DNA from: Candidatus Cloacimonas acidaminovorans str. Evry
GTDB taxonomy: Bacteria > Cloacimonadota > Cloacimonadia > Cloacimonadales > Cloacimonadaceae
Assembly (NCBI RefSeq): GCF_000146065.2
Contig: NC_020449.1
Location: 1,464,654 to 1,528,653 of the forward strand
Length of the DNA: 64,000 nucleotides
Direction of reading: 5' to 3'
The notes under the pieces were generated by a model that was not told the origin of the DNA, ran no database searches, and was given only the letters and a program-made list of their open reading frames with translations. The translations under genes were made by a program, and so were the position numbers. Below, one piece after another: positions 46,431 through 55,752 of this stretch; positions within the stretch are counted from its first letter, which is position 1; every line of letters starts with the position of its first letter.

Positions 46431-47549
46431 TTAGCTTCCAAGTTTTACACGAAGCTGATCTACCAAATCCTGTGAAGCATTGGTTGCCGCTTCAATTAAA
46501 GCATTCGTTTTAGCTACGGTAGGATTTGAGCCCAAACCGCTGAATTGATAAGGTCCTGCACTGCAAATTTTAACAGCGAATTTTTTTCGCAGGTCTAAAA
46601 TATAGCCGTTTACTTTTACATAGACCTTACTGCCTCCTGTTACCGGATCAATTTCTTCCCGTCCAACATCCAACATAGCAACAGCCAAAAAATCCAAACC
46701 GGCTTCGCGAGCAATATCTGTTGCTTCTTTTTGTGTGGAAGAGGAAATTTCGTTTAGAGCAGCAAAATCGTAGGCAAATTTTTCCGGCAAAATACCCACT
46801 TCATAAGTAGGAACAACTTCAAAATTGGCTTTATTAAAGACCTCCGTTACCTTGGTATCAATTTCCCCAGGGTTATAAATGCGGTAGGTAATCCCTTCGC
46901 TTTTATTGGTAACGGATTCGGAATACATTATGGATTTATTGGTGGAGCCCTTTTTACTTAAGCTTATATCCGCTTGACTGCTTGTGCTTATTTTATCGCT
47001 ATCATAAATATCGGAGGAGGTTTCTCCGCTGGTTGCAACAGAACTGGAAGCAGCAACATCGGATTTGGCAGAAAGGTCTTTTTTAACAGTTTTTCCCTCA
47101 CTTTCCACTGCAGCAACTTCTCTGGCTACATACACAAAGCTTAAATAAGTAGGTTTGGTCATTTCCATAATGCCTTTCATCCGTTCATTGATTAAAAGGT
47201 CTAATTGAACATCGTCAATAGTAATCTCCATCAATTGTTCCCAGATGCCATTTTTGTATTCACCATCGTTCAGATAATTAACTTCCAGAATGTAGTTATC
47301 TATGTTTTTCTCAATTTCCGGCAACAATTCATTGATGAGTTCTCTTCTACGACTGTCCTTTTCGGAAGCGTATTTCTTAATAGCCAGAATTTTAGCATTA
47401 TAAGTAGCGGTTTTAATTTCTTCCGGTTTCGGCTTTTTCTTTTTGGTTTCAACCGTGCCTTTCACCTTAACTTTAACTGCCGCATCCAGATAAGCAAAGG
47501 AAAAGAGCAAAGTAATGCCGAGTAAAATGATAGTTAGTAGTTTGCGCAT
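46431..47549 (-). CDS. Exported FlgT/LpoB-like protein of unknown function
   Basis: The 372-residue product has a signal peptide (LLTIILLGITLLFSFAYLDA). The N-terminal third (TATYNAKILAIKKYASEKDS) resembles LPP20/FlgT-N folds, a Ser/Thr-rich linker covers about residues 155-225, and the C-terminal part (FNKANFEVVPTYEVGI, REAGLDFLAVAMLDVGREEI) looks like FlgT-M/CsgG-type domains. FlgT-type proteins sit at the outer membrane around large machines, but no flagellar gene is nearby. The gene overlaps the preceding one by 16 bases, with GGGG near its start. Function is inference. Confidence 0.5.
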   Translation of the reverse strand: MRKLLTIILLGITLLFSFAYLDAAVKVKVKGTVETKKKKPKPEEIKTATYNAKILAIKKYASEKDSRRRELINELLPEIEKNIDNYILEVNYLNDGEYKNGIWEQLMEITIDDVQLDLLINERMKGIMEMTKPTYLSFVYVAREVAAVESEGKTVKKDLSAKSDVAASSSVATSGETSSDIYDSDKISTSSQADISLSKKGSTNKSIMYSESVTNKSEGITYRIYNPGEIDTKVTEVFNKANFEVVPTYEVGILPEKFAYDFAALNEISSSTQKEATDIAREAGLDFLAVAMLDVGREEIDPVTGGSKVYVKVNGYILDLRKKFAVKICSAGPYQFSGLGSNPTVAKTNALIEAATNASQDLVDQLRVKLGS

Positions 47550-48625
47550 TTTTTTAATATCCCCTTCATTAGTTTTTTATCTTCTTTCAGCGTAGCGGGT
47601 ATTTTATCCGATAGCGTTAAAAGAAGAATTTCGTTGTAGTTATAAAACTCGTTGCCGATTTTTTGACCGACAACGGTTTGTTTCGGAGCTCCGTTTTGAA
47701 TAATTTGTTTCCAGTATTCAGTATTAAATTCTGCATCGTAAATACGCATTTCCAGTTCTACACCATAAAGATCAACCCTTTCCACCGCTGTCTCTTTGTA
47801 TAGCTTTTTCACAAAGCGCAAGACATTTACATCTATATCATAACTGGAAGGCGGAATAGTAAAATTCTGAATACTGGCATCAGAAAAGGAAAGTGACATT
47901 TTGTAGGATAAATTACTACGAGAATAAGGCAGAACAGTTAAATTCATTTTGAAAGCCAATGCTTCAGTTAAATGCTGAGCTACAATACTGGAGTATGTTT
48001 CCAGGTTTTGTTCCGTTCCATAAGAGCCCAGATAAGGCAATGCTTCTTCCTGGAAATTGACATTGGCAACTTTAATGGTTAACGAACCGGAGGAACGAAT
48101 ATAAATGTTTTTACGGTTGCTTTCCAGTTTTTTCAGGATAAATTCGGAATAGAGCTTTTTCAGGGTTTGAACTATGGTTTGCTGGTCCGGTTCTCCATTG
48201 TAAAGGTCTATGTAGGTGACATTTATAGGGTAGGACTGCAAAACGGTCAGCTCTGCAAAATCCATAATGAAAACAGTGCAGCCAAGATTGTAAATTGCCT
48301 TGGTTTGTTTTTCATAATATTCAAAGGCAACCTCTTCCCTATTCAAAGCCATTGCCAGAGAAAGAGTTGCCTGTGTTTTATGTTCTATATCCAAAGTAAA
48401 ATTTCCCAGTTCGGGATTGGCGGAAAAATAATCGTAGAATAGTTTATCCAAATAGGACTGAGGAGAATCACTCTCCTGCAAAATTATTTGGGTGTAAGGA
48501 TAGTTTTTGCTTATATCGGCATAAGAACCACTAAAACAAAAACCTGCATATTTAACCGTTTGGAAAGCGCATAAAAGCCCTATTCCCAAAGTTAATGCTA
48601 ATGTTAAAATTATGTGTTTAGGCAT
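47534..48625 (-). CDS. Exported protein of unknown function, first gene of the LPP20 cluster
   Basis: A 363-residue product carries a signal sequence (HIILTLALTLGIGLLCAFQT) and a soluble domain with no recognised motif. Beta-strand-rich segments (NFTLDIEHKTQATLSLAMAL, KNIYIRSSGSLTIKVANVNF) alternate with helices. It starts the four-gene operon-like group with a good GAGAGGTAA ribosome site and overlaps the next gene. Because the other members are lipoproteins or exported proteins, a shared envelope assembly or secretion role is plausible, but nothing in this sequence proves it. Confidence 0.5.
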   Translation of the reverse strand: MPKHIILTLALTLGIGLLCAFQTVKYAGFCFSGSYADISKNYPYTQIILQESDSPQSYLDKLFYDYFSANPELGNFTLDIEHKTQATLSLAMALNREEVAFEYYEKQTKAIYNLGCTVFIMDFAELTVLQSYPINVTYIDLYNGEPDQQTIVQTLKKLYSEFILKKLESNRKNIYIRSSGSLTIKVANVNFQEEALPYLGSYGTEQNLETYSSIVAQHLTEALAFKMNLTVLPYSRSNLSYKMSLSFSDASIQNFTIPPSSYDIDVNVLRFVKKLYKETAVERVDLYGVELEMRIYDAEFNTEYWKQIIQNGAPKQTVVGQKIGNEFYNYNEILLLTLSDKIPATLKEDKKLMKGILKKCANY

Positions 48626-48946
48626 ATTAAAATTACCTCTCTCCCGTTCTGGAGAATAACATATTGGGCATTTATTCTTTTATGTTTCAATACCTATTTC
48701 TGTCAAGAACTTTGATTGCGGGAAAAATAAGTTAGGAAGCTATAAAGTTATGCGGATATTATAAATTTATTTAACCCGTCATTAGTCCTCACTGCCAAAT
48801 AAACTTGGAACAAAGGTAAAAGCTATTGAGACAGTTACAACCCCTAACTTAATTCGGTATTTTCGGTGTGAAATTAAATTCTTTTTCTCTTTGTTAATAG
48901 AGTTTAGGGCAAAAGATTCCTCATAGCATGGCTTTTGCTTTCCTAA
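48626..48946. other. Gene-free gap, includes a fragment of the fic-flanking repeat
   Basis: Positions 48779-48806 (GTCCTCACTGCCAAATAAACT) match, in inverted orientation, the arm of the repeat that flanks the Fic gene. CGGTATTTTCGGTGTGAAAT near 48850 is a weak CTCGGTG-type word. The rest is AT-rich. The operon promoter for the LPP20 group is probably at the left end, but none is clear. Confidence 0.5.
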
Positions 48947-49792
48947 TTAGTGCAAATAATTTGCATTATAAATTACAATTTGGGATGCATATTGTTTGCG
49001 TAATTCAGCCAAATGCCTGAGCAACTTGTATTCTCTCTCAATTTGTTGTAAGCGGGCATAAAGCGAATCCTTAATATCTTCAAAAGGGATGTATTCCTTT
49101 TCGCTTTGCCCTGTTTTCATTAAAATGTGATAACCGTAAGGAGACAGGAAAGGTTGGCTGATTTCACCCACTGTAAGAGAAAAAGCAACTTCTTCAATTT
49201 CGGGAATCATTTTGCCCCGGGGAAACCAACCCAAATCGCCACAAACATTGTTACTTGGGCAATCGGAATACTTTTGGCAAAAATAGGTAAAGTCATCAGC
49301 ATTATGAATTTCCCGACGAATTTGTTCCGCTTTGGCTTTTGCTTCTTCATTATCATTACGAATAAGAATATGAGAGCAACGCACCTGTTCCGGTTTCAGG
49401 AAAAATTCCTTTTGTTCATCATAAAACTCTTTAATTTTGGCATTGGTGATGGGGATATTTTGCGGGAAGATAGAATTGATGTATTTGTTAATCATCAACC
49501 GCTGTTTCAAAAGCTTTTCCATCTCCTGGGGTGTGAGTTGTTCTAAAGAAGTGCTCCAGAGTTTTAAAGGGTCTTCTTCATCCAGAAGTTCCCATATAGC
49601 ATTTTCGTATTCGGTATCGCTAATTTTAATGCCGCTTTCCATTGCTTTATAAAGCAAAAGGCATCTATCAATCAAGCGTTTAAGAGCACCTTCCAGACAT
49701 TTTTCGCGTTCTGCCAAACTTACTTTAGCACATTCGCGTTCCAGTTCTTGCTCGCTTATTTCAAATTCAAACACTTTGGCTATTATTTGCAT
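48947..49792 (-). CDS. Parvulin-type peptidyl-prolyl isomerase
   Basis: The 281-residue protein has a helical N-terminal region and a rotamase domain at about residues 135-240: VRCSHILIRN, FCQKYSDCPSNN, GDLGWFPRGKMIPEIEEVAF and PFLSPYGYHILM are standard parvulin motifs. No signal peptide precedes the N-terminus (MQIIAKVFEFEISEQELERE), so it may act in the cytoplasm like NifM-type isomerases, or its export route is unusual. A good GAGGTGG ribosome site supports the start. Confidence 0.88.
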   Translation of the reverse strand: MQIIAKVFEFEISEQELERECAKVSLAEREKCLEGALKRLIDRCLLLYKAMESGIKISDTEYENAIWELLDEEDPLKLWSTSLEQLTPQEMEKLLKQRLMINKYINSIFPQNIPITNAKIKEFYDEQKEFFLKPEQVRCSHILIRNDNEEAKAKAEQIRREIHNADDFTYFCQKYSDCPSNNVCGDLGWFPRGKMIPEIEEVAFSLTVGEISQPFLSPYGYHILMKTGQSEKEYIPFEDIKDSLYARLQQIEREYKLLRHLAELRKQYASQIVIYNANYLH

Positions 49793-49872
49793 TTACCACC
49801 TCAGTTTTGATCATCCTTTATCCTTGAGATTACAGTTGATAATTTAATCAAAGAAGAGGCAGTTGTCAAATC

Positions 49873-49908
49873 AAAAAAAAACAGGAAGGTTGATATCCTC
49901 ATCAACCT
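49873..49908 (-). terminator. Intrinsic terminator after miaA
   Basis: On the minus strand AGGTTGAT and ATCAACCT pair across a six-base loop, followed after five bases by nine Ts. On the + strand a shorter TTTTT follows the same stem, so it could also act in the other direction. It lies 81 bases after the miaA stop. Confidence 0.7.
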
Positions 49909-49988
49909 ACTTTTTGTGTAGTCAGAGCTTGCTGAAGCTCCGCTTTTTTCTTTAATGAGAACGACGGGGATATCGTTTTTCCGGAATA

Positions 49989-50870
49989 TTAAAAAGTAGT
50001 AATTCCAGACGGAGAAATAACTAAATCAAAATTGCCTTTCCGATACCAGGTAACCTGTCTTTTGGCATAATTGCGTTGATGCTGAGCAGCCAACAGAATA
50101 CATTCCTCCAAACCTGCCTCTTTTTTGAAGTATGGCAGAAATTCTTTATAACCGAGACAATTGAGACCTGGTGAATTTTCATCGTAACCTAAGGCAAAAA
50201 GGTTTTCAATTTCAGCCAGCAAACCTTGAGCAAGCATTTTTTCTATGCGCTGATTGATGCGCTGGTAAAGTTCCGGACGGGGAATATCAATTAAAATACG
50301 AAAAGCATTATATTTACAGCTGCTCTTTTGTTTTTGCCAATGTTCGGAAAGGGGAATTCCCGTCCCAATTGCAACTTCCAATCCTCTCAAGATTCTTTGG
50401 GTATCATTTTCGCTTATTTTCTCCGCAAAACGAGGGTCTAAACTTTTCAATTCTGCATATAAAGCTGCAAGTCCTTCTTCTTTAAGGCGTTGTTTCAAAT
50501 TTTGTCTGATTTCCTGAGGCAGGGGAGGAAGTGAAAAAAGCCCTTTTAAGAGAGCTTTTATATATAAGCCCGTGCCCCCGCAAATAATAGGAATTTTACC
50601 CTCGGAATGCAGTTTTTCAATTATCAGAGAGGCATCTTTAACAAAAGCCCCGGCATTATATGTCTCATCGGGATTTATAATATCAATTAAATGATGTTTA
50701 ACTCTTTTTTGTTCTTCTTTGGTTACTTTGGCAGTTCCGATATCCAGATAGCAGTAAACCTGACGGGAATCGGCAGAAATAATTTCTGTGTTTAATGCTT
50801 CTGCCAAAACAATAGCCAATGCGGATTTTCCGGAAGCCGTTGCTCCTTCAATAGTGATAACGGGAATCAT
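49989..50870 (-). CDS. miaA: tRNA dimethylallyltransferase MiaA
   Basis: The 293-residue protein opens with the P-loop EGATASGKSALAIVLA, then IISADSRQVYCYLDIGTAKV, LIDIINPDETYNAGAF, and ICGGTGLYIKALLKGL, all conserved MiaA motifs. QHQRNYAKRQVTWYR near the end is the standard C-terminal motif. MiaA adds a dimethylallyl group to A37 of tRNAs that read UNN codons. It overlaps mutL by four bases (ATGA), so the two genes form one transcript, with a terminator after miaA. Confidence 0.97.
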   Translation of the reverse strand: MIPVITIEGATASGKSALAIVLAEALNTEIISADSRQVYCYLDIGTAKVTKEEQKRVKHHLIDIINPDETYNAGAFVKDASLIIEKLHSEGKIPIICGGTGLYIKALLKGLFSLPPLPQEIRQNLKQRLKEEGLAALYAELKSLDPRFAEKISENDTQRILRGLEVAIGTGIPLSEHWQKQKSSCKYNAFRILIDIPRPELYQRINQRIEKMLAQGLLAEIENLFALGYDENSPGLNCLGYKEFLPYFKKEAGLEECILLAAQHQRNYAKRQVTWYRKGNFDLVISPSGITTF

Positions 50871-52759
50871 AAAGTGCGTTTGAACTTTTTCTCAAAGTCG
50901 GTTACCGGAATTTTTAGCATCAGAGGTCTGCCATGAGGACAGAAATAGGGTGTTTGACAGGCAAAAAGCTGATTGATTAAATTCAGCATTTCTTTGCGGG
51001 TAAGTTTATGATTGGCTTTTATAGCGGATTTACAGGCAATTGACTTTGCCAGGCACTCTCTGAAATCAGTAGTAATTTCCATTTCCTGTTCCAGTTGCTT
51101 TAAAATTTCAATAAAGACCTGACCGCTGGCAAAATCAGTCAATTCAGCTGGAATTTCTTCTATTACCAGTGAGTTTCCACTAAATTGTTTAAGGGTGAAA
51201 CCCACTTTTTCCAAAAGTTCCATATTTTCTTCCACCAGGTCTTTAATCTCGGTAGAAATATAGGGTGGGATGTCAATAACTAAGGGAATAATAAGTTTTT
51301 GACGCACAGCAGGAGCTCCTTCACTGCGTTGAATCAATTTCTCATAAATTATTCTTTCGTGAGCTGCATGCTGGTCAATAATCACCAAGCCATCTTCCAC
51401 CTGGATAAAAATATAGGTATTGTGAAACTGCCAGGGATTGATATAGTCCTCTTCATTTTTCAGCAGGATATCGTATTTCAGTTGATCATTGGGCTGGTCA
51501 GGAAAAATCTCCTGCTCTGCGTTTTCTTCTTGAGCAGGGTTAAAAATGGGCATATCTTTTGGGGAAGTAGAACTTTGCTCACTACGAAAAAGGTCATCCT
51601 GAAAGAGATTTCCGAATTCCTTTTTGTAGGCGGAAAAACGCGGAACTTCTATATTTTTAACAAAGATATCGCGTTCCAGGGAAGTTACTTTTTCTCCTTT
51701 TCCTCCCCCTTGAAATTTACTGCGTGCACTGGCGAACTTTTGGTCTTCATAATTGCGGAGTGCTTTGGTAAGCGTTTCCAAAACCAAAGAATGCACCAGA
51801 TTATTTTCCCGAAAACGAACTTCCAGTTTGGCAGGATGAACATTCACATCAATTTGTTCCGGGGGAATTTCCAAAAAAAGAATATAGGGAGGTGTAGTTC
51901 CTTTTTGCCAGGCGCGGGTTTTTAAGATAAAGGGTTCATAGGCGGCTTTAATGCTGTGACGCACTGTCTTATCAAAAATATAGCGTCCGTTGATAAAAGT
52001 GTATTGTGCATCAATCAGTTTATCTGCTCTATCTTCCAAGCCAAAGATATAACCGCTTACGGAATAATCGTTATATTTTCCTTCTACGGGAATAACATCA
52101 TCTGCAAAAAAACCACTACCAAAGACCTCTTCAATACGCTGTTTTCTTTCTGGACAGGCAATGTAATTCAGCTTTTCCTTATCGTCTATCACCAACCGAA
52201 AACTGATTTGAGGATAAACCAATGCTTGATAATGAATATATTTAATAATGTGCCTGGCTTCCACTGGTGCCGTTTTTAAAAATTTCCTTCTTGCCGGAAG
52301 GTCTTTGAATAATCCGCGCACAGTTACAGCAGTTCCGATGTTGGCAGAGGTCTTAGTTACATTATTTAATTTGCCGTTAGCATATTCTACAATCGTAGCC
52401 ATTTCTTCCTCAGCAGTTCTGGTAACCAAATGTAATTTGGAAACAGAGGCAATTGAGGGTAATGCTTCACCTCTAAAACCCAGGGAACCGATATGGGTAA
52501 TATCTTCCACCGTCTTTATTTTGCTGGTAGAATGGCGTTCAAAAGCCAGCATTGCATCATCAGCATTCATTCCGCAGCCGTTATCTATAACCCTGATCAA
52601 ATCTTTACCGCCGTTTTCTATAGCTACAATTATACTATCAGCACCGGCATCAATAGCATTTTCTACCAGTTCTTTAACCACTGAAGCAGGGCGTTCAATT
52701 ACTTCTCCTGCAGCAATTTTATTACGGACATCTTCTGCCAAAATATGGATATTAGGCAC
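50867..52759 (-). CDS. mutL: DNA mismatch repair protein MutL
   Basis: The 630-residue protein has the GHKL ATPase core (GEVIERPASVVKELVENAID, RVIDNGCGM, LGFRGEALPSI) in its first half. The C-terminal dimerisation domain contains DQHAAHERIIYE (the DQHA(X)2E(X)4E endonuclease motif), ACKSAIKANH and FCPHGRP, so it is a nicking MutL, as in bacteria without MutH. The start is a GTG with GAGGTTTT upstream, the only start before the conserved N-terminus. mutS is not in the window. It is co-transcribed with miaA. Confidence 0.96.
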   Translation of the reverse strand: MPNIHILAEDVRNKIAAGEVIERPASVVKELVENAIDAGADSIIVAIENGGKDLIRVIDNGCGMNADDAMLAFERHSTSKIKTVEDITHIGSLGFRGEALPSIASVSKLHLVTRTAEEEMATIVEYANGKLNNVTKTSANIGTAVTVRGLFKDLPARRKFLKTAPVEARHIIKYIHYQALVYPQISFRLVIDDKEKLNYIACPERKQRIEEVFGSGFFADDVIPVEGKYNDYSVSGYIFGLEDRADKLIDAQYTFINGRYIFDKTVRHSIKAAYEPFILKTRAWQKGTTPPYILFLEIPPEQIDVNVHPAKLEVRFRENNLVHSLVLETLTKALRNYEDQKFASARSKFQGGGKGEKVTSLERDIFVKNIEVPRFSAYKKEFGNLFQDDLFRSEQSSTSPKDMPIFNPAQEENAEQEIFPDQPNDQLKYDILLKNEEDYINPWQFHNTYIFIQVEDGLVIIDQHAAHERIIYEKLIQRSEGAPAVRQKLIIPLVIDIPPYISTEIKDLVEENMELLEKVGFTLKQFSGNSLVIEEIPAELTDFASGQVFIEILKQLEQEMEITTDFRECLAKSIACKSAIKANHKLTRKEMLNLINQLFACQTPYFCPHGRPLMLKIPVTDFEKKFKRTL

Positions 52760-52768
52760 TTGAAAACC

Positions 52769-54430
52769 TCAATAACGGAAGATACTGCCGTCCGTAAATT
52801 CTCTGATAATAGAATTATAGGGCACCAGGGAATCGGCAATATCTTTACAATTGGCAATTAAACCGGAAAGACGCTTGGCTTCCATATAGGCAGAAGAGGA
52901 AGGAGAAACGCCTAAAAGCAATTTCCAGGCATGTTTACGAATTACTCCAATCTCGTAAGTTAAACTGCTATTGAACATATAATCCGCATTTTCCTGATAG
53001 GGAAAAATGTTTTTATCTTCACCTTCGCGCACATCCTGCCAGCGCATTATTGTTTCTTCCGCGCTATAACCTCTATAACGATGGTCGCGAATAATTCTGC
53101 GGAGCAATCTGCAATCGGTTGTAGAAATACGGTTATGATTATCTATATTCAATTGATTAAGAGCGCTAACATAAATTTTCACTTTCCTGCTGGCAGCAAT
53201 GGAAGAAGTTAATGTTTCATTCAAACCGTGAATACCTTCCATAATAATTATGCTGTTAGGGGCAAGTTTTACGAAATTATTGCTGTGACGACGCAGGCCT
53301 CTGGTAAAATCATAGCGGGGCAATTCAATCTGTTCGCCTTCCAGCAATTGGTTCATTTGCATATTCAAATATTCCAGGTCCATAGCATAAATGGACTCAA
53401 AATCGTATTCACCATCGGGTTTGCGAGGAGTTTTATCCCGGGGCAAAAAGTAATCATCCATTCCAATAACTACCGGTTTGGCTTTACATGCCTGAAGCTG
53501 AACTCCCAATCTTTTGGCAAAAGTGGTTTTGCCGGAAGAGGAAGGACCCGCTATCAAAATCAGTTTCACATCCTGTTTGGTAACTATATCGGCAGCAATT
53601 TCGGCTATTTTTTTCTCGTGCAATGCTTCTTCCACCTGAATAAATTCCGAAATTTCGTAATTATCAATCAATTTATTGATATCTATAATGTTATGGACGC
53701 GTAAAATATCCAGCCATTTATCGTGTTCCTGATGCTGGGCAAAGAGTTTATACGGAAGTTCAAAGGGTTTTATTTCCATCTTTTCATCCCGGCTGGGAAA
53801 GCGTAAAATAAAGCCAGGAGAGCGATAAACAATATCAAAGGTCTTTACTTTTCCTGTTCTTTCCACCAAAGGATGAACGAAACAATCGTAATATTTTCCG
53901 CAACGATAAATTTCCACATTTTCCTGATAGTGATATTTCAAATTTTTAAGCACATCATTGCGACCCATAGCACTAAAGATATCCAATGCTTCTTCGGTTT
54001 TAACCATAATTTTTTCAATCGGCAAATCGCTATCCACAATATTCTGCATTGCTGTTTTGAGGCGACTGCAATCCGCTTCCGTAAAATTTTGCGTGTTGAA
54101 AACCTCACAGAAAACACCGTCGGCAATGGAATGTTCAACTACCAGAGAGTGCGCTGTTCCCATCAAAGTATGCAATGCTTTAGCCATAATAAAAATAACG
54201 CTATCCTGATAAATTCTATAGCCCTCGGGATGAAGATAGGTAATAAAATCTATCAATGTTTCCCTGTCTGGGATGTAATCTTCATTGACATATTCCCGAT
54301 GATTAATTTTAATGGCTAATATACTGGATTGATCTATATTCGTTCTTTTCATTATATCTGCCAGTGAACAGGGTCTATCCAGTTTCAGCAAAGTGTGTTT
54401 GATTCCGTTTATGCGAATGTCTAAAATCAT
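52769..54430 (-). CDS. TGS-domain uridine/cytidine kinase-like protein
   Basis: The N-terminal ~220 residues resemble threonyl-tRNA synthetase N-terminal domains (TGS region, then FIMAKALHTLMGTAHSLVVE with the SAD-like HS). The C-terminal part is a P-loop kinase: LIAGPSSSGKTTFAKRL near residue 290, IGMDDYFLPRDKTPRKPDGE, PRYDFTRGLR and IIMEGIHGLN. That layout is the nucleoside/phosphoribulokinase family found in Bacteroidales and Firmicutes. A nucleoside salvage function is likely; the exact substrate is not certain. A nine-base gap separates it from mutL. Confidence 0.87.
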   Translation of the reverse strand: MILDIRINGIKHTLLKLDRPCSLADIMKRTNIDQSSILAIKINHREYVNEDYIPDRETLIDFITYLHPEGYRIYQDSVIFIMAKALHTLMGTAHSLVVEHSIADGVFCEVFNTQNFTEADCSRLKTAMQNIVDSDLPIEKIMVKTEEALDIFSAMGRNDVLKNLKYHYQENVEIYRCGKYYDCFVHPLVERTGKVKTFDIVYRSPGFILRFPSRDEKMEIKPFELPYKLFAQHQEHDKWLDILRVHNIIDINKLIDNYEISEFIQVEEALHEKKIAEIAADIVTKQDVKLILIAGPSSSGKTTFAKRLGVQLQACKAKPVVIGMDDYFLPRDKTPRKPDGEYDFESIYAMDLEYLNMQMNQLLEGEQIELPRYDFTRGLRRHSNNFVKLAPNSIIIMEGIHGLNETLTSSIAASRKVKIYVSALNQLNIDNHNRISTTDCRLLRRIIRDHRYRGYSAEETIMRWQDVREGEDKNIFPYQENADYMFNSSLTYEIGVIRKHAWKLLLGVSPSSSAYMEAKRLSGLIANCKDIADSLVPYNSIIREFTDGSIFRY

Positions 54431-54539
54431 CTTTTGTTTCCTGTTGTTCCCTCAAATAATGGGGATGTATAATGTTATTTTTTCATAAACCAAAGATTTA
54501 ATGATGAAGATTTAGTCAAGAATTTAGGAGAGACAGAAA

Positions 54540-55493
54540 ATGCTAAAGAATACTAAAAAACAGCATCTGCAAAGAGAAATAGGACGCTTGGTAGGAATCG
54601 TCTTTGCTTCCTTTTTTTTCGCTATGGGTTATTCCTGGTTTTTATTACCCTATAATATGGCTCCTGGAGGGGTAGGAGGTATATCACAGATTTTATATTA
54701 CTTTTTGGGAATTCCCAATGGTGTTTCTATGATTATTTTGAATATTCCATTGTTTATCATTAGTTTTATCTTTATCGGCAAATCCTTCGGTAGCAAAAGC
54801 TTGTATGGTATGTTTGTAAGTTCAATTATGACCGACCTTTTAAGTTTTCCTGCTTTACATAAAATGGGAATTATTTCCGATTTAAAGCCCTATACACATA
54901 TTCTTAACGGTCATAAAATCTACGCTATGCTTGCTCCGGAAGATATACTTTTAAGTGCAATTGCCGGTAGTGTATTATTGGGATTGGGTTTAGGACTGAT
55001 TTTTCGTTTTCGTGGTTCCACAGGAGGAACAGATATTCCTGTAGCACTCATTAAACAAAAAGCAAATCTTTCTATTGGAACGGGATACTTTATTGTGGAA
55101 ACAGGAATTATCCTGCTGGTAGCTATTACCTTTAAAGCACCTAAACTTCTTATCTGGGGTTATGTAAATCTATTTATTACAACTAAAATAACCGATTTAG
55201 CAAGTGAAGGTTTACCTTATATTAAAGGTGCTTATATCATTTCCGATGCCGTGGAGGAAATTCGCCTGCAAATATTTACTAAACTGGAACGCGGAGTTAC
55301 CTATCTCAATGGAGTTAGCGGTTTTCATCAGAGAGATATAAAAATACTTTTCGTGGTGTTGAACCGTCGTCAAGTGCCTTTGCTTACAGATATAGTAAAA
55401 GACGCTGATCCTGATGCTTTTATGATTATTATGGATGTGTATGATGTTCTGGGATATGGCTTTAAGTCACGCAGTTTAAATTTGAGTGAGTGA
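54540..55493 (+). CDS. YitT family membrane protein (DUF161/DUF2179)
   Basis: The 317-residue protein has five to six membrane segments (FASFFFAMGYSWFLLPYNMA, GVSMIILNIPLFIISFIFIG, AIAGSVLLGLGLGLIFRFRG) with GGTDIPVAL after the second repeat, and a soluble C-terminal DUF2179 domain (TYLNGVSGFHQRDIKILFVV). YitT proteins are predicted small-molecule or ion transporters; substrates are unknown. GGAGAG before the ATG supports the start. It is transcribed divergently from the kinase upstream. Confidence 0.88.
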   Translation: MLKNTKKQHLQREIGRLVGIVFASFFFAMGYSWFLLPYNMAPGGVGGISQILYYFLGIPNGVSMIILNIPLFIISFIFIGKSFGSKSLYGMFVSSIMTDLLSFPALHKMGIISDLKPYTHILNGHKIYAMLAPEDILLSAIAGSVLLGLGLGLIFRFRGSTGGTDIPVALIKQKANLSIGTGYFIVETGIILLVAITFKAPKLLIWGYVNLFITTKITDLASEGLPYIKGAYIISDAVEEIRLQIFTKLERGVTYLNGVSGFHQRDIKILFVVLNRRQVPLLTDIVKDADPDAFMIIMDVYDVLGYGFKSRSLNLSE

Positions 55494-55502
55494 TCCCTAA
55501 TG

Positions 55503-55571
55503 GCATTACTTACCCATTGCTTACCCATTGCTAATGCCATCAGTAATGGGTAAGCAATGGGTAAGCAATGC
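55503..55571. repeat. Long inverted repeat, 30-base arms
   Basis: GCATTACTTACCCATTGCTT and the next ten bases pair with the complementary arm at 55542-55571 (starts AGTAATGGGTAAGCAATGGG), with two mismatches and a nine-base loop. Each arm is itself built of two copies of TTACCCATTGC. It lies ten bases after the YitT stop. No T-run follows, so it may be a transcript-end stabiliser or a mobile palindrome. Confidence 0.75.
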
Positions 55572-55752
55572 TACTTGGCAAAAGAAAATGAAGAATGAAG
55601 ATAAAAATAAAAAAAGGGAAAAATATATTGTTGTTTTAAGTATAAATTGTAAAATATAAATCTGTGTTATCAGTGTTATCTGTGTTATCTGTGAGAGTTA
55701 ATCCATATTATCTGGAAGAGTTAATCCGTAAAATCCGTTTAATCTATATATG

